Assembly: GCA_019279435.1 (NCBI GenBank)
Contig: JAAALK010000289.1
Coordinates: 31,811,067 to 31,875,066, forward strand
Direction of reading: 5' to 3'
Length of the DNA: 64,000 bases
Origin: Zizania palustris
Lineage: Eukaryota; Streptophyta; Magnoliopsida; Poales; Poaceae
Shown: piece after piece, positions 1 through 11,800 of the stretch
Layout of the letters: the number at the start of each line of letters is the position of its first letter
How positions within the stretch are numbered: the stretch's first letter is position 1
The notes under the pieces: model-generated
Databases searched by the model: none
Told to the model about the DNA's origin: nothing
What the model saw: only the letters and a program-made list of their open reading frames with translations
Position numbers and translations under genes: made by a program

Positions 1-1013
1 CTCTGTTGGAGTTGGCTAGGTTATAAGTATGGTGGGTTCCGGGTGCAAGCTCAGGCACTGGTTTGTCGCACCCGGGGCACTATAAGGACCGGTCTGCGGG
101 ATCTGTTGCAAAGCACTTCCGTACCAACCACAAGTCTAATGGGTAAGTCCTAACTGGAAGTATGGAATACTCCGGCTCGATGCACCATAGAGGAGGGGGC
201 AAGGGGCTAGCCTGCGGGCGACTTGTACCGACGAGGCTCAAGGGGGGGTATGGTGGGGCTCCGATGCGTCGGGACACCATATGAAACCCATAAGAGGGTG
301 CTATTGAGTCGGGGAGGACTATATGGAAGGTTTTGGCACGAGTTCCCGTGTGATGGGTCATCTCGTTACACTTCGGTGTAGGTGATGAGTGCGTGCCTTG
401 TGGGTACAGTGGTACATCTCTGATCAGAGTAATTCAATCTTTTCGAAAAGCCGAGCCCACGGTCAAGGGCGGGTTGTGTGACTACTCGCAGTTAGTTTAC
501 AATTGTTTGAATGGTCGAGTTATTCTTGGCACGTAAGGACTGTTGAGCGAGGTGGGGCTGACTGTACCCCTCGAGTTAGAAGATGATAATGCACACACAC
601 ATGTTTACTTTTCCGTACTAATAAATTGCTCACATTTAAAGCTTTACAATTATGCTGCTTCCGCAAAACTAGCCACTATCTCCCTTGTTATTACCCTGCA
701 TTATACTTGCATTTGGTGGCTTGCTGAGTACATCTGTACTCACCCCGTTAACTTACAACATCAGAGCCCGTCTACTACGAGGAGGATGAAGGTCTGGAGT
801 AGCGACCCAGTTAAGGCGAGACTGGAAGGAGGCGTTCATCTAGGACCCTTATTTTATTAGTTTCTCTTCATCTTTATTCACTTTTGTATTAATGCGGTCT
901 ACGAACCGTGAATGATTGCCCGTATTGTACGAGGTCGCATGATGAACGTCTTGTTTTATTGATTTTCCATGGAATTTCAATAAAGTCCTGATTTGGTAAA
1001 TCGGGGCGCGACA
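1..1013 (+). mobile_element. 3' part of a RIRE3-like gypsy LTR
   Basis: This stretch aligns almost base for base with 44358-45371, the 3' third of the solo LTR described below, and more distantly with the reverse complement of 34971-35990 in element C. It ends in GGGGCGCGACA, the same terminus as the solo LTR. No primer binding site (TGGTATCAGAGC) follows, so it is a 3' LTR or a solo LTR whose start lies outside the window. It has no coding capacity; open frames inside it are fortuitous. Confidence 0.88.
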
Positions 1014-1090
1014 CTTTCTAAGTTGCAAAAGCCAAAGGCTAGCTTTTTGGAAAGCTTGGAAAGCTAAAGCTCAAACAAACAGGGCCTTAG
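1014..1090. repeat. possible Tourist-like MITE end
   Basis: The short stretch next to the LTR ends in AAACAGGGCC followed by TTA. This resembles the terminus and TTA target site of PIF/Harbinger-type MITEs, which often start GGGCCTGTTTGG. The partner end would lie left of the window, so this is only a suggestion. Confidence 0.25.
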
Positions 1091-1091
1091 A

Positions 1092-1665
1092 TCAAAGGGA
1101 GAAGAGGTTGCAAGAAGATATGATGTCAAGAAAAGTCAAGGCGAAGACGTCAATCAAAGGACTCATTGGACCATGACCAAAGACGAAAGCGTTAAGGGCG
1201 TCAAAATAGAAATAACAAGCGGCGGCAAGCAGAGACTTATTCTTATACGGTTCAGCAAGAGAGACCGATTCAATGGTCGATGTTGATTTCACCCCAAGAT
1301 AAACGATGGATGGTCGATACCCTGAGGTACCAATCGCGCCAGCTGGGAAGTGGGGAAGGAAAGACCCTAAAGCTATTGGACCAACCGGAGAGGAGCATAG
1401 AAGAATGATTGAAGGGGATCTGATTGGTTTCATAATTTATAATATTGGTGGGATCGGGGTTACCTATCGGACCTAGGAAATAATAGGTAGGATGTTCATA
1501 CATGGGGATCAAAACTTGTTTTTTCAGGTTCTACAGAAAAGGAAAAAGAAGAAACGATAAGAAAGAGAGCAGTGAAGAAAAGCGACGAATGAACCAAGAA
1601 AGATTAAGAATAGCGAAAGAAGAATGCCAAAGACCTACCTCAGGGATCATATCGTTGGTCTCCAT
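1092..1665 (-). pseudogene. antisense plant-mobile-domain-like gene, truncated
   Basis: Read on the minus strand, an ATG at 1665-1663 opens a 9-codon exon (1639-1665) ending GAG|GTAGGT. A pyrimidine-rich acceptor ending TTTTCTGTAG restarts the same frame at 1530. The second exon encodes a segment with FLGPIGNPDP and PSWRDWYLRV and reaches TGA at 1270. A frame change near there continues with NKSLLAAACYFYFDALNAF and FGHGPMSPLIDVFALTFLDI, which resembles the core of the plant mobile domain (aminotransferase-like, PF10536) as I know it. The rest is cut off at 1091. A TATA box lies about 145 bp upstream. The family assignment is by eye. Confidence 0.5.
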
Positions 1666-1808
1666 CGTTGGGGTTGCCGGAGTCCAGGACCGGTGAAGAT
1701 TACAACGAGCACGGTGATCACAGGAGCACTGGAAGCAGAATAGCGATGATCTCGAGGGTTAGAGAACAATGGATGCAGAAAGGTGTAAAGAAGAAGTAGT
1801 TGGTGGCT

Positions 1809-1816
1809 ACTTATAG
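1809..1816 (-). promoter_or_regulatory. TATA box of the antisense gene
   Basis: The minus strand reads CACTCTATAAGTAGCC here, a good plant TATA box about 145 bp upstream of the ATG at 1665. It drives transcription opposite to the LTR at 2279-3396. Confidence 0.45.
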
Positions 1817-2278
1817 AGTGAAAGGCAACCCCTCGGCAACCAAGTCAAGCCAATTCTGTTGAATTTGGTGGAACCACCTCCAACATTCGGCAAAAGGTAA
1901 TCATGATTACAATTCTTGAAACGCCAAAATGTTTGTAGGCCCAGGATAAGGCGAACATAAATCTTCTGCCTAAAGATACCAGTGCAAAACAGTGTGGAAT
2001 GAAGCCTGGTCTGACGCCACCACAAAAGAATGTAGATGCGTCAGACTAGGCGACATCCATCACAGTCATTTATGGCTGAAGGAAACATGAGAAGAAGGAA
2101 AGCCGGTGCCCGACACATTATGCATAAAGTATTGGAAGACGAAGGGATTCGGTTACCAGTGATAAATTTGAAAAGATGGTGCGAAGGCGTTTGAAAGGAC
2201 GTAACAAAAGAGGGTGATGATGACAAATATTTTTGAAGCATCGGTTACCCCTAAATGCTCTGAAACTGGGGGGGCATG

Positions 2279-3396
2279 TGTTAATGCCAAGATTTGGTAA
2301 AAGTCTAGTGCCAACCAAGTATGCCGCATAGTCAATGAAAGTCAAAAGGAGTCTGTTCAAAGGTGGTCAAAGAAGCCCGTCTGTGACAATATTACCGGAT
2401 AGGAAGGAGCCGATGGAGATAAGAGAAAATAAAGATAATCCAGAATTGGTTAAGATAGATTACTTGGACAGTAAGTCTCTGGAATATAAATATGTATCTA
2501 ATTAGTTAGGCTAAACACACACACACAAACCCTACAAACTACTCTTCAACACATCACCACCCTTGGCTTTCCAAGGTTAATCTCGGCGAGATTCGATACT
2601 CGGAGCTAGGCTGCATCGTCTCGATCTCCGATGAAGAGGTGAGTCCCGCCACCCCGATGATTGCATCGACCAGGTTAGTGTCCTTGATGCTGCATCATAT
2701 TGATCTCTCGAGGCATCGATCCGATCAGTACGATTGCCAGTTTATCTCAGTGTATTGGCTAGGTCTAAGGCTACATCGGGTTGATCTCTTAGATTGATGT
2801 GATTTAGGTATGGTAGTCTAATGCTTCATCGGTTAGGTCCGACATCTCTTTCTATTTGTATCTGCTTCATGTTTTATACTGTGCATCTTAATAAAGCATG
2901 CCCAATATTTTGAAGTATTATTAAGTTCATCGTGACTAGTTACTGTCTTGGTTAGATCCAATCTTGTTATTATGATGATTTTGATGATACAAATATGTTA
3001 TCTGGCGTGTTTTATTTATTTCTATCAGAGTACAAGCTGATAGGTTATCTTCAATTCAGCGTTATATCCTATCTGTCATCGGGGAATGTTCATCGGCCCA
3101 TATGCGTAAACTGCCCATCTCATCGGCTGATGGCATATTTGTCCCAATCGCTCTGCCTTGGTCATCGGCCCTATGGCCGATCGACGTCTTTCATTCATGA
3201 TTATTCTATCCTCACCGCGGTCATTGGCTTGGCAGCCTATTGGCTTCGCTACTAATGATATTTTCTTTGTTTTCTTATCAGTTGCAGGGTCAAACTGATT
3301 GGCACGCTTTGAACCCTTTTGCTAAGATTTTAGGACCTGCACTGGAGTTAAGTAGATCTCCTAGGCCACGTGTGTGACCAAAAAAATACACCAACA
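2279..3396 (+). repeat. 3' LTR of copy 1
   Basis: It begins TGTTAATGCC directly after the purine tract and ends near CACCAACA. About 1,118 bp. GAATATAAATATG near 2480 is a plausible TATA box, followed by an (AC)n stretch at 2516-2526. The right end is placed by the TG...CA rule and comparison with copy 2; it could be off by a few bases. Confidence 0.55.
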
Positions 3397-4660
3397 CATA
3401 GTCACCTAAGCATTTCAATGTTAACAAAATATGAAAGAAAATCAATGCATTTGATGGGTCAAAACAAGATACTTACAGAGGTGTTAAGACTTTACACAGC
3501 GCAGAATTTCTTACAAATGTTATGCATTTTGTAATGTAAATTAAAACCAGCATCAATTCATGCTTACATTCTTAATCAACCAAATGTAAAACTTGCACCA
3601 ACTAATGTTCTTACCCTTTTACATTTCTCTGTGACTTACATCTCACTGTGGTCGGTTTGACTTCCCAACATTGAAATCAATAGAGGTTACCCCCCTTCCC
3701 ATTTGAATGCAACATGGGTCGGAGCTAAACAAACCACACATAATCTGCACATTTTAGAAATAGACCAGGAAAATAATCAGGTTCATTACATATGCACATA
3801 GTAAAACAAAGGATGTATTGGCATGTTTCAACACAAGCAACATCAAAAAAAATTGCCCACACTTAGTGTCAAATTACTTTCAGCTTGAATTTTCAGCATG
3901 CAACAGAATCACCACATGGCCAACATGAGAAATTTTCTTATGGATATACCTTTTCTTCTATCAATAGTCACACAACTACAAAATTCAATGATAGGTTTGT
4001 TCAACCAAACTTAAAGCAAAGCCATTTTGATGATTATGGATCACACGGACATGCCAACTTATCAAATGGTATTTGGGCACAACAAAAACCTTGCTACCAC
4101 AGGATGTGCAAACCACCGGATGTGCAAACCACATGATGTTGTGGTATTCTCACTTAGCTGAGAAAAGGGGAAGAGAGGGGAGGAGAAGAGTTGTTCTCCG
4201 ATGAGAAAAGGGGAGAGAGGGGAGAAGGGTTGTTGTGGTGTTCTGACTTAGCTGAGAAAAGGGGAAGAGAGGGGAGCAGAAGCCCAACACACAAGAAGTT
4301 AATTAACTTAATTAATTATTTTTCTGGTTTTGAGCACCATGATAAAAGGCTAGCATTAGACAATAGAATGCTTCATAAGGTGCTATGATTTTAAAAATAA
4401 GTCTAAGCACCTATCTTTAGCATCTTGCATTGGAAATTGAGACTCTTAGACAAAATTCTTAACACTTTTTATTAGTTTTGCACCTCTTTAAGCATTATTG
4501 CATTGGAGGTTGCCTAAAAGCCATTATATCACACCTCAACATCCCATGGGCCATATTAAAAAATACATTTAGCCATTTTTCCTTTGGTATGGATTTTTTA
4601 TCAGCTTCATAAAACTTTAGCTAGAGTTTCCCCCATGTAAAGTTAGAGCTATCGATAAGA
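3397..4660. other. unclassified AT-rich sequence
   Basis: No gene, RNA or transposon signature is visible here. It is AT-rich with only short open frames and looks like low-copy intergenic DNA or decayed repeat. The only structure I see is the GA-rich direct repeat at 4141-4277. Confidence 0.4.
4141..4277. repeat. GA-rich direct repeats
   Basis: The segment from GTGGTATTCT, with GCTGAGAAAAGGGGAAGAG, at 4141-4181 recurs at 4235-4276 after about 95 bp. A partial third copy (GATGAGAAAAGGGGAGAGAG) lies between them. It looks like a local duplication. Confidence 0.7.
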
Positions 4661-5180
4661 GATGCTTATTTGTGAGGGTTTTTATGAGAAAAGTGGGACA
4701 GCGACAAGCGAAGCATACACGTAGTCGAGCAGGGTGAAGCGCGGTTGAGCGGGGTGGGGGCACTAACAAGTGGGGCAAAGTAGTACGACAGGGCAAGGGT
4801 GCACTCTGACAAGCTGCAGCCGCAAGGTTGGAGATGCATAGGCGTGAGGAGGAATAAAAGAACTAAACCATTTTTTATGTAAAGAGTGGCAACGGTGGGT
4901 AATTACCAACAGCTCCAATGATCGAGCCAATTGACTATCATGAGAGTAGGCGCATGGAAGGACATCGGCTAAATCCTTGGGGAGCCGATCAATTGCCACC
5001 TCAATGCTATGGAATAAGATGCCAATTGGGCAATAGAGGTGATCGAGGAAGATCGATAGGTCACTCGGTATGGAGTCTGGGGGAGAAATAGATATTTCTT
5101 ATGCTTAGGATTCCTGAGAAGGACGAGAGAGTGAGTTAATGGATTTCACGAGAAAGTAGTGGAAGAAGGACGAAGGTTAC

Positions 5181-5515
5181 CCATGGGGATCAGCATATGG
5201 ATGAGGCCCTCATGCCCAGTAGGATTGAGGTGATTGGGATCATAATCGCCATCGACACTAGCTGGGTGAGTTGGGGTGTTTGAGTCCCTAGGAGACGAAG
5301 GGGTCGACAAATTGAGGTTTGGTTCAGTAGGAACTTAGGATTCAAAGAACAAAGATGAGATGCATAAGAATTTGAGCAAATGAAGCGAAGATTGAGCAAA
5401 AAAGACCAATAAGCTAATAGAAACATACTGGATCATGATCATCGGATGCATTTAGGCTGAAGAGGCTCAATTTTACTTTCTTGCTCAATGGAGAGCTTGG
5501 AGTATTAGAAGCCAT
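5181..5515 (-). pseudogene. antisense plant-mobile-domain-like gene, N-terminal part
   Basis: On the minus strand an ATG at 5515-5513 starts a 29-codon exon (MASNTPSSPLSKKVKLSL...) ending CCA|GTATGT at 5429. A later segment encodes DPNHLNPTGHEGLIHMLIPM and ends at a possible donor GG|GTAACC at 5181. The LIPM segment corresponds to VLIPMYEHP in the copy-1 gene at 1092-1665, which supports homology. The acceptor between the two segments is not certain. Only the N-terminal region is recognisable; the frame breaks below 5181. Confidence 0.4.
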
Positions 5516-5690
5516 GGTAGGAGAAAAGGAGAGAGGAAGCTGGTGTTTGATGAAGACGACCGAGCTTGGAGAAGAAGGCTTATCGGGCATGATTTACATA
5601 CGCTCTGTGGTCTGGTGATTCAGTTATCAAGGAGAGATTTCTAAATGCGATGTTTTGAATTTTGAACTCAGGGGGGCATGTGTTGACACT

Positions 5691-6553
5691 AGAATTTGGA
5701 TCGGCGTTACATCGACTTGACAAATCAGCAATGGGGTCGATGGGCCACCGATAGAGGCATAATGGATGAAGACGGGCTGCGCGCGACATGGTTTGTTACT
5801 TTGTGTTAACTATCATTTAGTTAGCGAATAAATAAGTCAGTTGGGATTCTATGTTATCCACAGATAACACATCTACTCGGCTATAATATGGATGCCTAGG
5901 CTCATTGTAAGGAGTTCAACCAATCAAATGGAGTAGGTTTACTAGTTACTAGTTTAATACATCGATTTGCTTTTTCGTACTGTGCTTTATCACTAGAGTA
6001 TATGTTTTTGCCAATTGCAACGATTCAATTCATTGTATTATATTATATTGTATGTTGATCATCAACGGGATGTTCTCTTAGTTAAGTCTGATCCATGGCA
6101 TTGATGGGGATGTGTACGAGCTGATTTAGTTTGATCTATTGGCCCGCCATTCATCAGAGTTTTAGCCTATCATTTATCTTTTATTCTGTCAATCAGATTA
6201 ATCTTATTTGTAGTTCTTTTGGTAGTATATCTTTGTGCTGCATCAGTTTAGTTTGAACAATAGAGATTGATACCCGAGGATGCTAATGCTAGAGCCTATT
6301 GGTAGGATTTATACCACTTTGAGTATTTACTGCGATGCATTGTGGTATTCAAGCCTTCTATCAAAGCTGATGTTGATAGGATATCACCGATAGCATTAGA
6401 ATATCTCATTTTTATCTCCTTGTCAATTCTAGGGCCAAACTGACTGGCACGCCTACTACACCTCCGGGTTATTTAGGACCTACACTGGAGTTAAACAGAC
6501 TCTCTTAGGCCTTCGAGTGTGAAGGCGTAGGGATACCTGTGATTTTTGTGTTA
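5691..6553 (+). repeat. 3' LTR of copy 2
   Basis: It begins TGTTGACACTAGAATTTGG after the purine tract. A TATA-like CTATAATATGG lies near 5880. The right end is degenerate (GTGTTAATA instead of an expected ...CA), so the boundary at about 6553 is inferred from where the gypsy frame resumes. Confidence 0.5.
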
Positions 6554-8700
6554 ATATGTGGCCATGGTGAGGGCGTTGTAGTCGATGTAGAACCACCACG
6601 AGTCATCTTTTTTGCGGACGACGAGTACTTGGGTGGAGAAGGTCGAGTCACTTGGTCGGATGAGTCCATATTCTAGCATAGTATGACATTGGTGCTCAAT
6701 TTCAAAATTTTGCACCATGGTGTACCTATTCGGATGAACTACCACCACATCCATGTTGGCCTTTAGATGGATGCGATGACAGCATGAACTTATTAGGAGT
6801 AGTCCATTTGACTCCTAAAATATATTAGTGAAGTCATCGAGGATTGCTGGGAGTAGATCATCAATGTTGTAGGCTAGCATTTGAGTTGGTGCGCAGTGTC
6901 TGGGCTGGCCGTGCTAGGTGACCTATCAGCCAAAGTGGACGAATGACATCATCAACTTCCTAAAGTCCAAAATGAGTGGCTCGAGGGATCCTAGACACTG
7001 CACACCGAGAACTATGTCGTAGCCATCCAGTGGGAGTGCCAAGCAATCATGGATGAACTCTTCATTATCGATGATGAGACCCATGTCGCGATAGAGCCCC
7101 AAGCTCATCACCAATTCTCCATTGGCGACTATTACATGGACTCCCGAGCATGGCGTGATTGTGAGTCTGGTGCGGTTTGCCACTGAATCGGCGATGAAGT
7201 TATTGGTTGAGCTAGAGTCTAGTAGAGTCATGAGTTGCACGATGCCGATGTTAGTGCAGACCATCATGGTATGCCCCATCCGAGGTGTGATGCCAGTTAG
7301 GGCTGACAAGGAGATGGTTGGGTCATCTGGTGCATTGTTGGATAGCTCGTCGTTGTTATGGGAGTCGACTTCCATGACGAAGAGGTGCTTGAATTACTGT
7401 CGATGACCAAGCACAAACTTCTCGTCACAGTTGAAGCAGAGGCCCTACTCATGATGAGCTAGCCAATGATGTTGCGTCTGTCCTGAACTAGGTTGACAAC
7501 GATTATTGGTGTGAGCTCGAATGTGTGCAACTCATGGCAGGGGAAGCGGCTGAGCGCCGCTCGTATGCTCGAGCGAGGCTAATAGTGGATTCGAGGGATT
7601 CCGGTTCCAAAGTTCATCACTCGTCTTCAGTGGTTCCTACAAGGCATGGATAAACAAACGAATTTGTTGTCGCTTGGTGAGTGAGTCATCATGGTAGGCT
7701 AGTCACATGGACTGCTTGCAGAAGCCATCGACGGAGTCGAAGCATGTCAAACTAGTGAGATCCCATAGTGGATTGTTGTGCACCGGCGGTCTGAGCCTAG
7801 TGTTGATTACGACGATGAAGCAAGGCCAAGAAGGAGGGTCATTGTCTCTTTCGTAGCGATAGTACCATAGATAGGCGTCATCCAAAAGATGGAACAATGA
7901 AGCCATACCTTGTCATCCTCTAGCGTGTGCTGGCCATGGAAAAATTGGTCACAGTGATTTAACCAGGGCAATGGATTTGTCATACCATCGAATGTCGAAA
8001 GGTTCAGCTTGTGGTATCGTGGTGCGAAGCCAACGGTATGGTCGAACTAGTGTGGGTTGGTAGGAGGACCCATAGTGGTGTTAGTCGATGTGAAGGGGGT
8101 GCCCTATGGGGGCATCTCATACTAATGCTGGCCGACGGGAAGGGGTAGTGACATCCTGTGGGGTAGCCCATACTAGTGTCGGTTGGTGTGAAGGGGCAGC
8201 AATGGTCAGCGGGGCGGCCTACCCTAGCTCCCGTTGTGTGAAGTCCCGGCCAGCAGCACCTCACTTGGGTCTTGGTCAAGTTGATGGAAGACGAAATTGT
8301 GTGTATGCAATTATTGTTGGATATCATACATCCTTTGATTGGTTCTCTCGAAACACATTGAAATCATGGTGGTCATGCATCCTTTGGAGAACCCTCTCAA
8401 ATAACATCCTCTATCGACAATAGTGTAGCAACCAAACTGTCGGTAGTCATCGTTGGCGGACAATGAAAGCACCCGAGAAAAGTTGTCTATGACACTAAGT
8501 GAACACATGCATTATGTAGTGGAACGTGCAGAATAGAGCGGAGGGTGTAACCATGGATGACGAGAGGGCGAGGGTGCACTGACCCTCATCTCCCCAACAC
8601 TGTGATGGCTTACACGAGGGACAACAATAGTAGTCAGCATAGAAGATGGTATAGGCGGGTTAGGACAACACAAGTGGCTAGCAGATAGGGTTAGGATTTG
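6554..8700 (-). pseudogene. decayed gypsy gag-protease-RT fragment
   Basis: On the minus strand, from high to low coordinates: gag-like sequence (8508-7703), a zinc-knuckle-like LCFNCDEKFVLGH at about 7400-7445, an aspartic protease region (7375-6926, with LMTLLDSSSTNNFIAD, active site D-S-S), and the start of reverse transcriptase (6754-6554, with GLIRPSDSTFSTQVLVVRKK and FYIDYNALT). The CDEK...GH knuckle resembles Reina-type chromoviruses, but I am not sure of the lineage. The fragment stops inside RT where the LTR at 5691-6553 begins. Frames are broken by stops and shifts. Confidence 0.7.
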
Positions 8701-8886
8701 AGACAAAACTAGTTTATTTATTAACTTCCTAATTACAAATTGTGTACCTCTTTATATAGAATAGATATCGCCTTATTTCTAAAATAAATAGAAACTAACT
8801 ACAATTAACGAAAAGTAAACTAATCTAACTCTAATTGACCTAGACTGCTACAACTAGTCATGTTGGGGTGCATTGAATCAAGCTGC
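8701..8886. other. possible LTR remnant of the gypsy fragment
   Basis: AT-rich sequence between the gypsy gag region and the hAT insertion, containing CTCTTTATATAGAATAG. It may be part of the LTR of the minus-strand gypsy element, interrupted by the hAT element and resuming at 12187, but I cannot show LTR ends. Confidence 0.3.
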
Positions 8887-8894
8887 CACAGGCT

Positions 8895-11800
8895 TAGGGA
8901 TGGATATGGATGTCAGAATATCCGAATTATCTGTATTCGTATTCGAATTACTATAAATATGGATATCCGTATTCGTATCCGAATTAAATATGGATGACAT
9001 TCGGAAATATCCGAATTCGTTTTACAAATGTGGATATAGAAACGGATATCCGAATTCTGCTGAATGTGGATATGAAAATGGATACATATGTATTCGTTTT
9101 AGGATTTCACACAGATTAAACTTAGACTCAAGATAATATATTATTACTATATTAATGAATTATTTATTATTTATATAATTATGGAATACTTAAGTTAGTG
9201 AATATTAATAAGTTATGGTTTAAAGTAAATTGATGATTAAATATTTGTTTGAACTTGAATTTTTTTATATAATCAAAATACAACATATCTCATACCATAT
9301 AAATTTTTTGTATTTTTCTAGATCCATTTGCTATTTTTAACTCATTAATTGTGTTTCTAATATTTAAATTGGAATACGTAAAATTTGAACTGCAAGTACC
9401 TAAAATAATGCACTAAAATTTATAGAAAAATAACATTCACTATTTTGTGTCCATTTTTAGTTCTTATCCACTAAATTTAAATAAATGTTAAAAAAATTAT
9501 GTTACGACACATCATCGGTAATGTGGAGTTTAAGGGTTTTTAATTATAAAATAATCAAATAAAATCTAAAAAATACGAGACTTATCACGATGTTATAATA
9601 TTATACTTAGATACCATGATAAAATTTTGAAAATGTTTCAAGAAATTTATCATATAGAATGTTAAGAAATCTGAGATTCTCTTGAGAGCAAATAGAGTTT
9701 TGAGAAGGAATATGCTATAGTTTAAAGTAAATTGATGGTTAAATATTTGTTTGAACTTGAATTTTTTTATATAATCAAAATACAATATATATCATGCCAT
9801 ATAAATTTTTTGTATTTTTCTAGATCCATTTTCTATGTTTAACTCATTAATTGTGTTTCTAATATTTAAATTGGAATATGTGAAATTTGAACTGCAAGTA
9901 CCTAAAATAATGCACTAAAATTTATAGAAAAATAGCATTCAATATTTTGTGTCCATTTTTAGTTCTTATCCGCTAAATTTAAAGAAATATTAAAACATTT
10001 ATGTTACGACACTTCATCGGTAACGTGGAGCTTAAGGGTTTTTAATTATAAAATAATCAAATAAAGTCTGAAAAATACGAGACTTATCACGATGTTATAA
10101 TATTATACGTAGATACCATGATGAAATTTTGAAAATGTTTCGAGAAATTTATCATATAGAATGTTAAGAAATCTGAGATTCTCTTGAGAGGAAATAGAGT
10201 TTTGAGAAGGACTGGGCTATGGTTTAAAGTAAATTGATAGTTAAATATTTGTTTGAACTTGAATTTTTTTATATAATAAAAATACAATATATTTCATACC
10301 ATATAAAGTTTTGTATGTTTCTAGATCCATTTGTTATTTTTAACTCATTAATTGTGTTTCTAGTATTTAAATTGGAATATGTGAAATTTGAACTGCAAGT
10401 ACCTAAAATAATGCACTAAAATTTATAGAAAAATCACATTCACTATTGTGTGTCCATTTTTAGTTTTTATCCACTAAATTTAAAGAAATTGTTTAAAAAA
10501 TTATGTTACGACACTTCATCAGTAGCGCGGACCTTAAGGGTTTTTTAATTATAAAACAACCAAATAAAGTCTGAAAAATACGAGACTTATCACCGTGTTA
10601 TAATATTATACGTAGATACCATGATAAAATTTTTGAAAATTTTTCGAGAAATTTATTATATAGAATGTTAAAAATCTGAGATTCTCTTGAGAGGAAATAG
10701 AGTTTTGAGAAGGAATAGGCTATAGTTTAAATTAAATTGATGGTTAAATATTTGTTTGAACTTGAATTTTTTTATATAATCAAAATACAAAATATATCAT
10801 ACCATATAAATATTTTGTATTTTTTAGATCCATTTGCTATTTTTAACTCATTAATTGTGTTTCTAGTATTTAAATTGGAATATGTGAAATTTGAACTGCA
10901 AGTACCTAAAATAATATATTAAAATTTATAGAAAAATCACATTCACTATTTTGTGTCCATTTTTAGTTATTATCCACTAAATTTAAAGAAATGTTAAAAC
11001 ATTTATGTTACGACACTTCATCGGTAACGTGGAGCTTAAGGGTTTTTTAATTGTAAAAAATCAAATAAAGTCTGAAAAATACGAGACTTATCACGGTGTT
11101 ATAATATTATACGTAAATACCATGATAAAAATTTGAAAATGTTTAAAAAAATTTATCATATAGAATGTTAAGAAATCTGAGATTCTCTTGAGAGCAAATA
11201 GAGTTTTGAGAAGGAATAGGCTATGGTTTAAAGTAAATTGATGGTTAAATATTGTTTGAACTTGAATTTTTTATATAATCAAAATACAATATATATCATG
11301 CCATATAATTTTTTTGTATTTGTCTAGATCCATTTGCTATGTTTAACTCATTAATTGTGTTTCTAATATTTAAATTGGAATATGTGAAATTTGAACTGCA
11401 AGTACCTAAAATAATGCACTAAAATTTATAGAAAAATCACATTCACTATTTAGTATCCATTTTTAGTTCTTATACACTAAATTTAAAGAAATGTTAAAAA
11501 ATTTATGTTACGACACTTCATTGGTAACGTAGAGCTTAAGAGTTTTTTAATTATAAAAAAATCAAATAAAGTCTGAAAAATACGAGACTTATCACGGTGC
11601 TATAATATTATCCGTAGATACCACGATAAAATTTTGAAAATGTTTTGAGAAATTTATCATATAGGATGTTAATAAATTTTGAAAATATTTAATTTTTAAA
11701 AATAATAAAATTCAGCCAATTCTTTCCAAGTTGTCGCTTGTTTTTTCTGCATTGGCGCGCCTGGACTCAATTTGTGTGTTCTTGTTGGTTGAAATGTATG

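Larger units (their letters stand above)
1091..3396 (+). mobile_element. LTR retroelement, 3' part with antisense gene (copy 1)
   Basis: The element is in plus orientation: an internal region (1091-2278), a purine-rich tract GGGGGGGCATG at 2268-2278, then a 3' LTR from 2279. The internal region encodes no gag or pol in the sense direction. It holds the antisense gene remnant at 1092-1665. A second copy of the same family, with the same GGGGGGCATG tract, lies at 4661-6553. The GGGGGGCATG-TGTTRA junction resembles that of the Tat elements elsewhere in the window (AGGCAGGGGGCATG-TGTTGATAG), so a non-autonomous Tat relative is my best guess. The 5' end is missing. Confidence 0.6.
4661..6553 (+). 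mobile_element. LTR retroelement, 3' part with antisense gene (copy 2)
   Basis: Same design as copy 1: an internal region without sense coding, the tract GGGGGGCATG at 5681-5690, and an LTR from 5691. The sequence just before the tract (ATTTCTAAATGCGATGTTTTGAA) matches copy 1 around 2228-2262. The 3' end abuts a minus-strand gypsy reverse transcriptase at about 6554, so this element probably inserted there. I could not define its 5' boundary; 4661 is approximate. Confidence 0.55.

Noticed and set aside
543..860. 105-codon frame repeated at 44862-45218
   Set aside because: Both are the same stretch of RIRE3-like LTR; no codon-wise conservation and no family.
9585..10922. Repeated 60-66 codon frames in the hAT body
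   Set aside because: They recur only because the 502-bp units recur; stops and frames differ between units and the sequence is very AT-rich.
9214..11672. Regular repeats considered as a CRISPR array
   Set aside because: Unit length of about 502 bp with no spacer structure, inside a eukaryotic hAT transposon.
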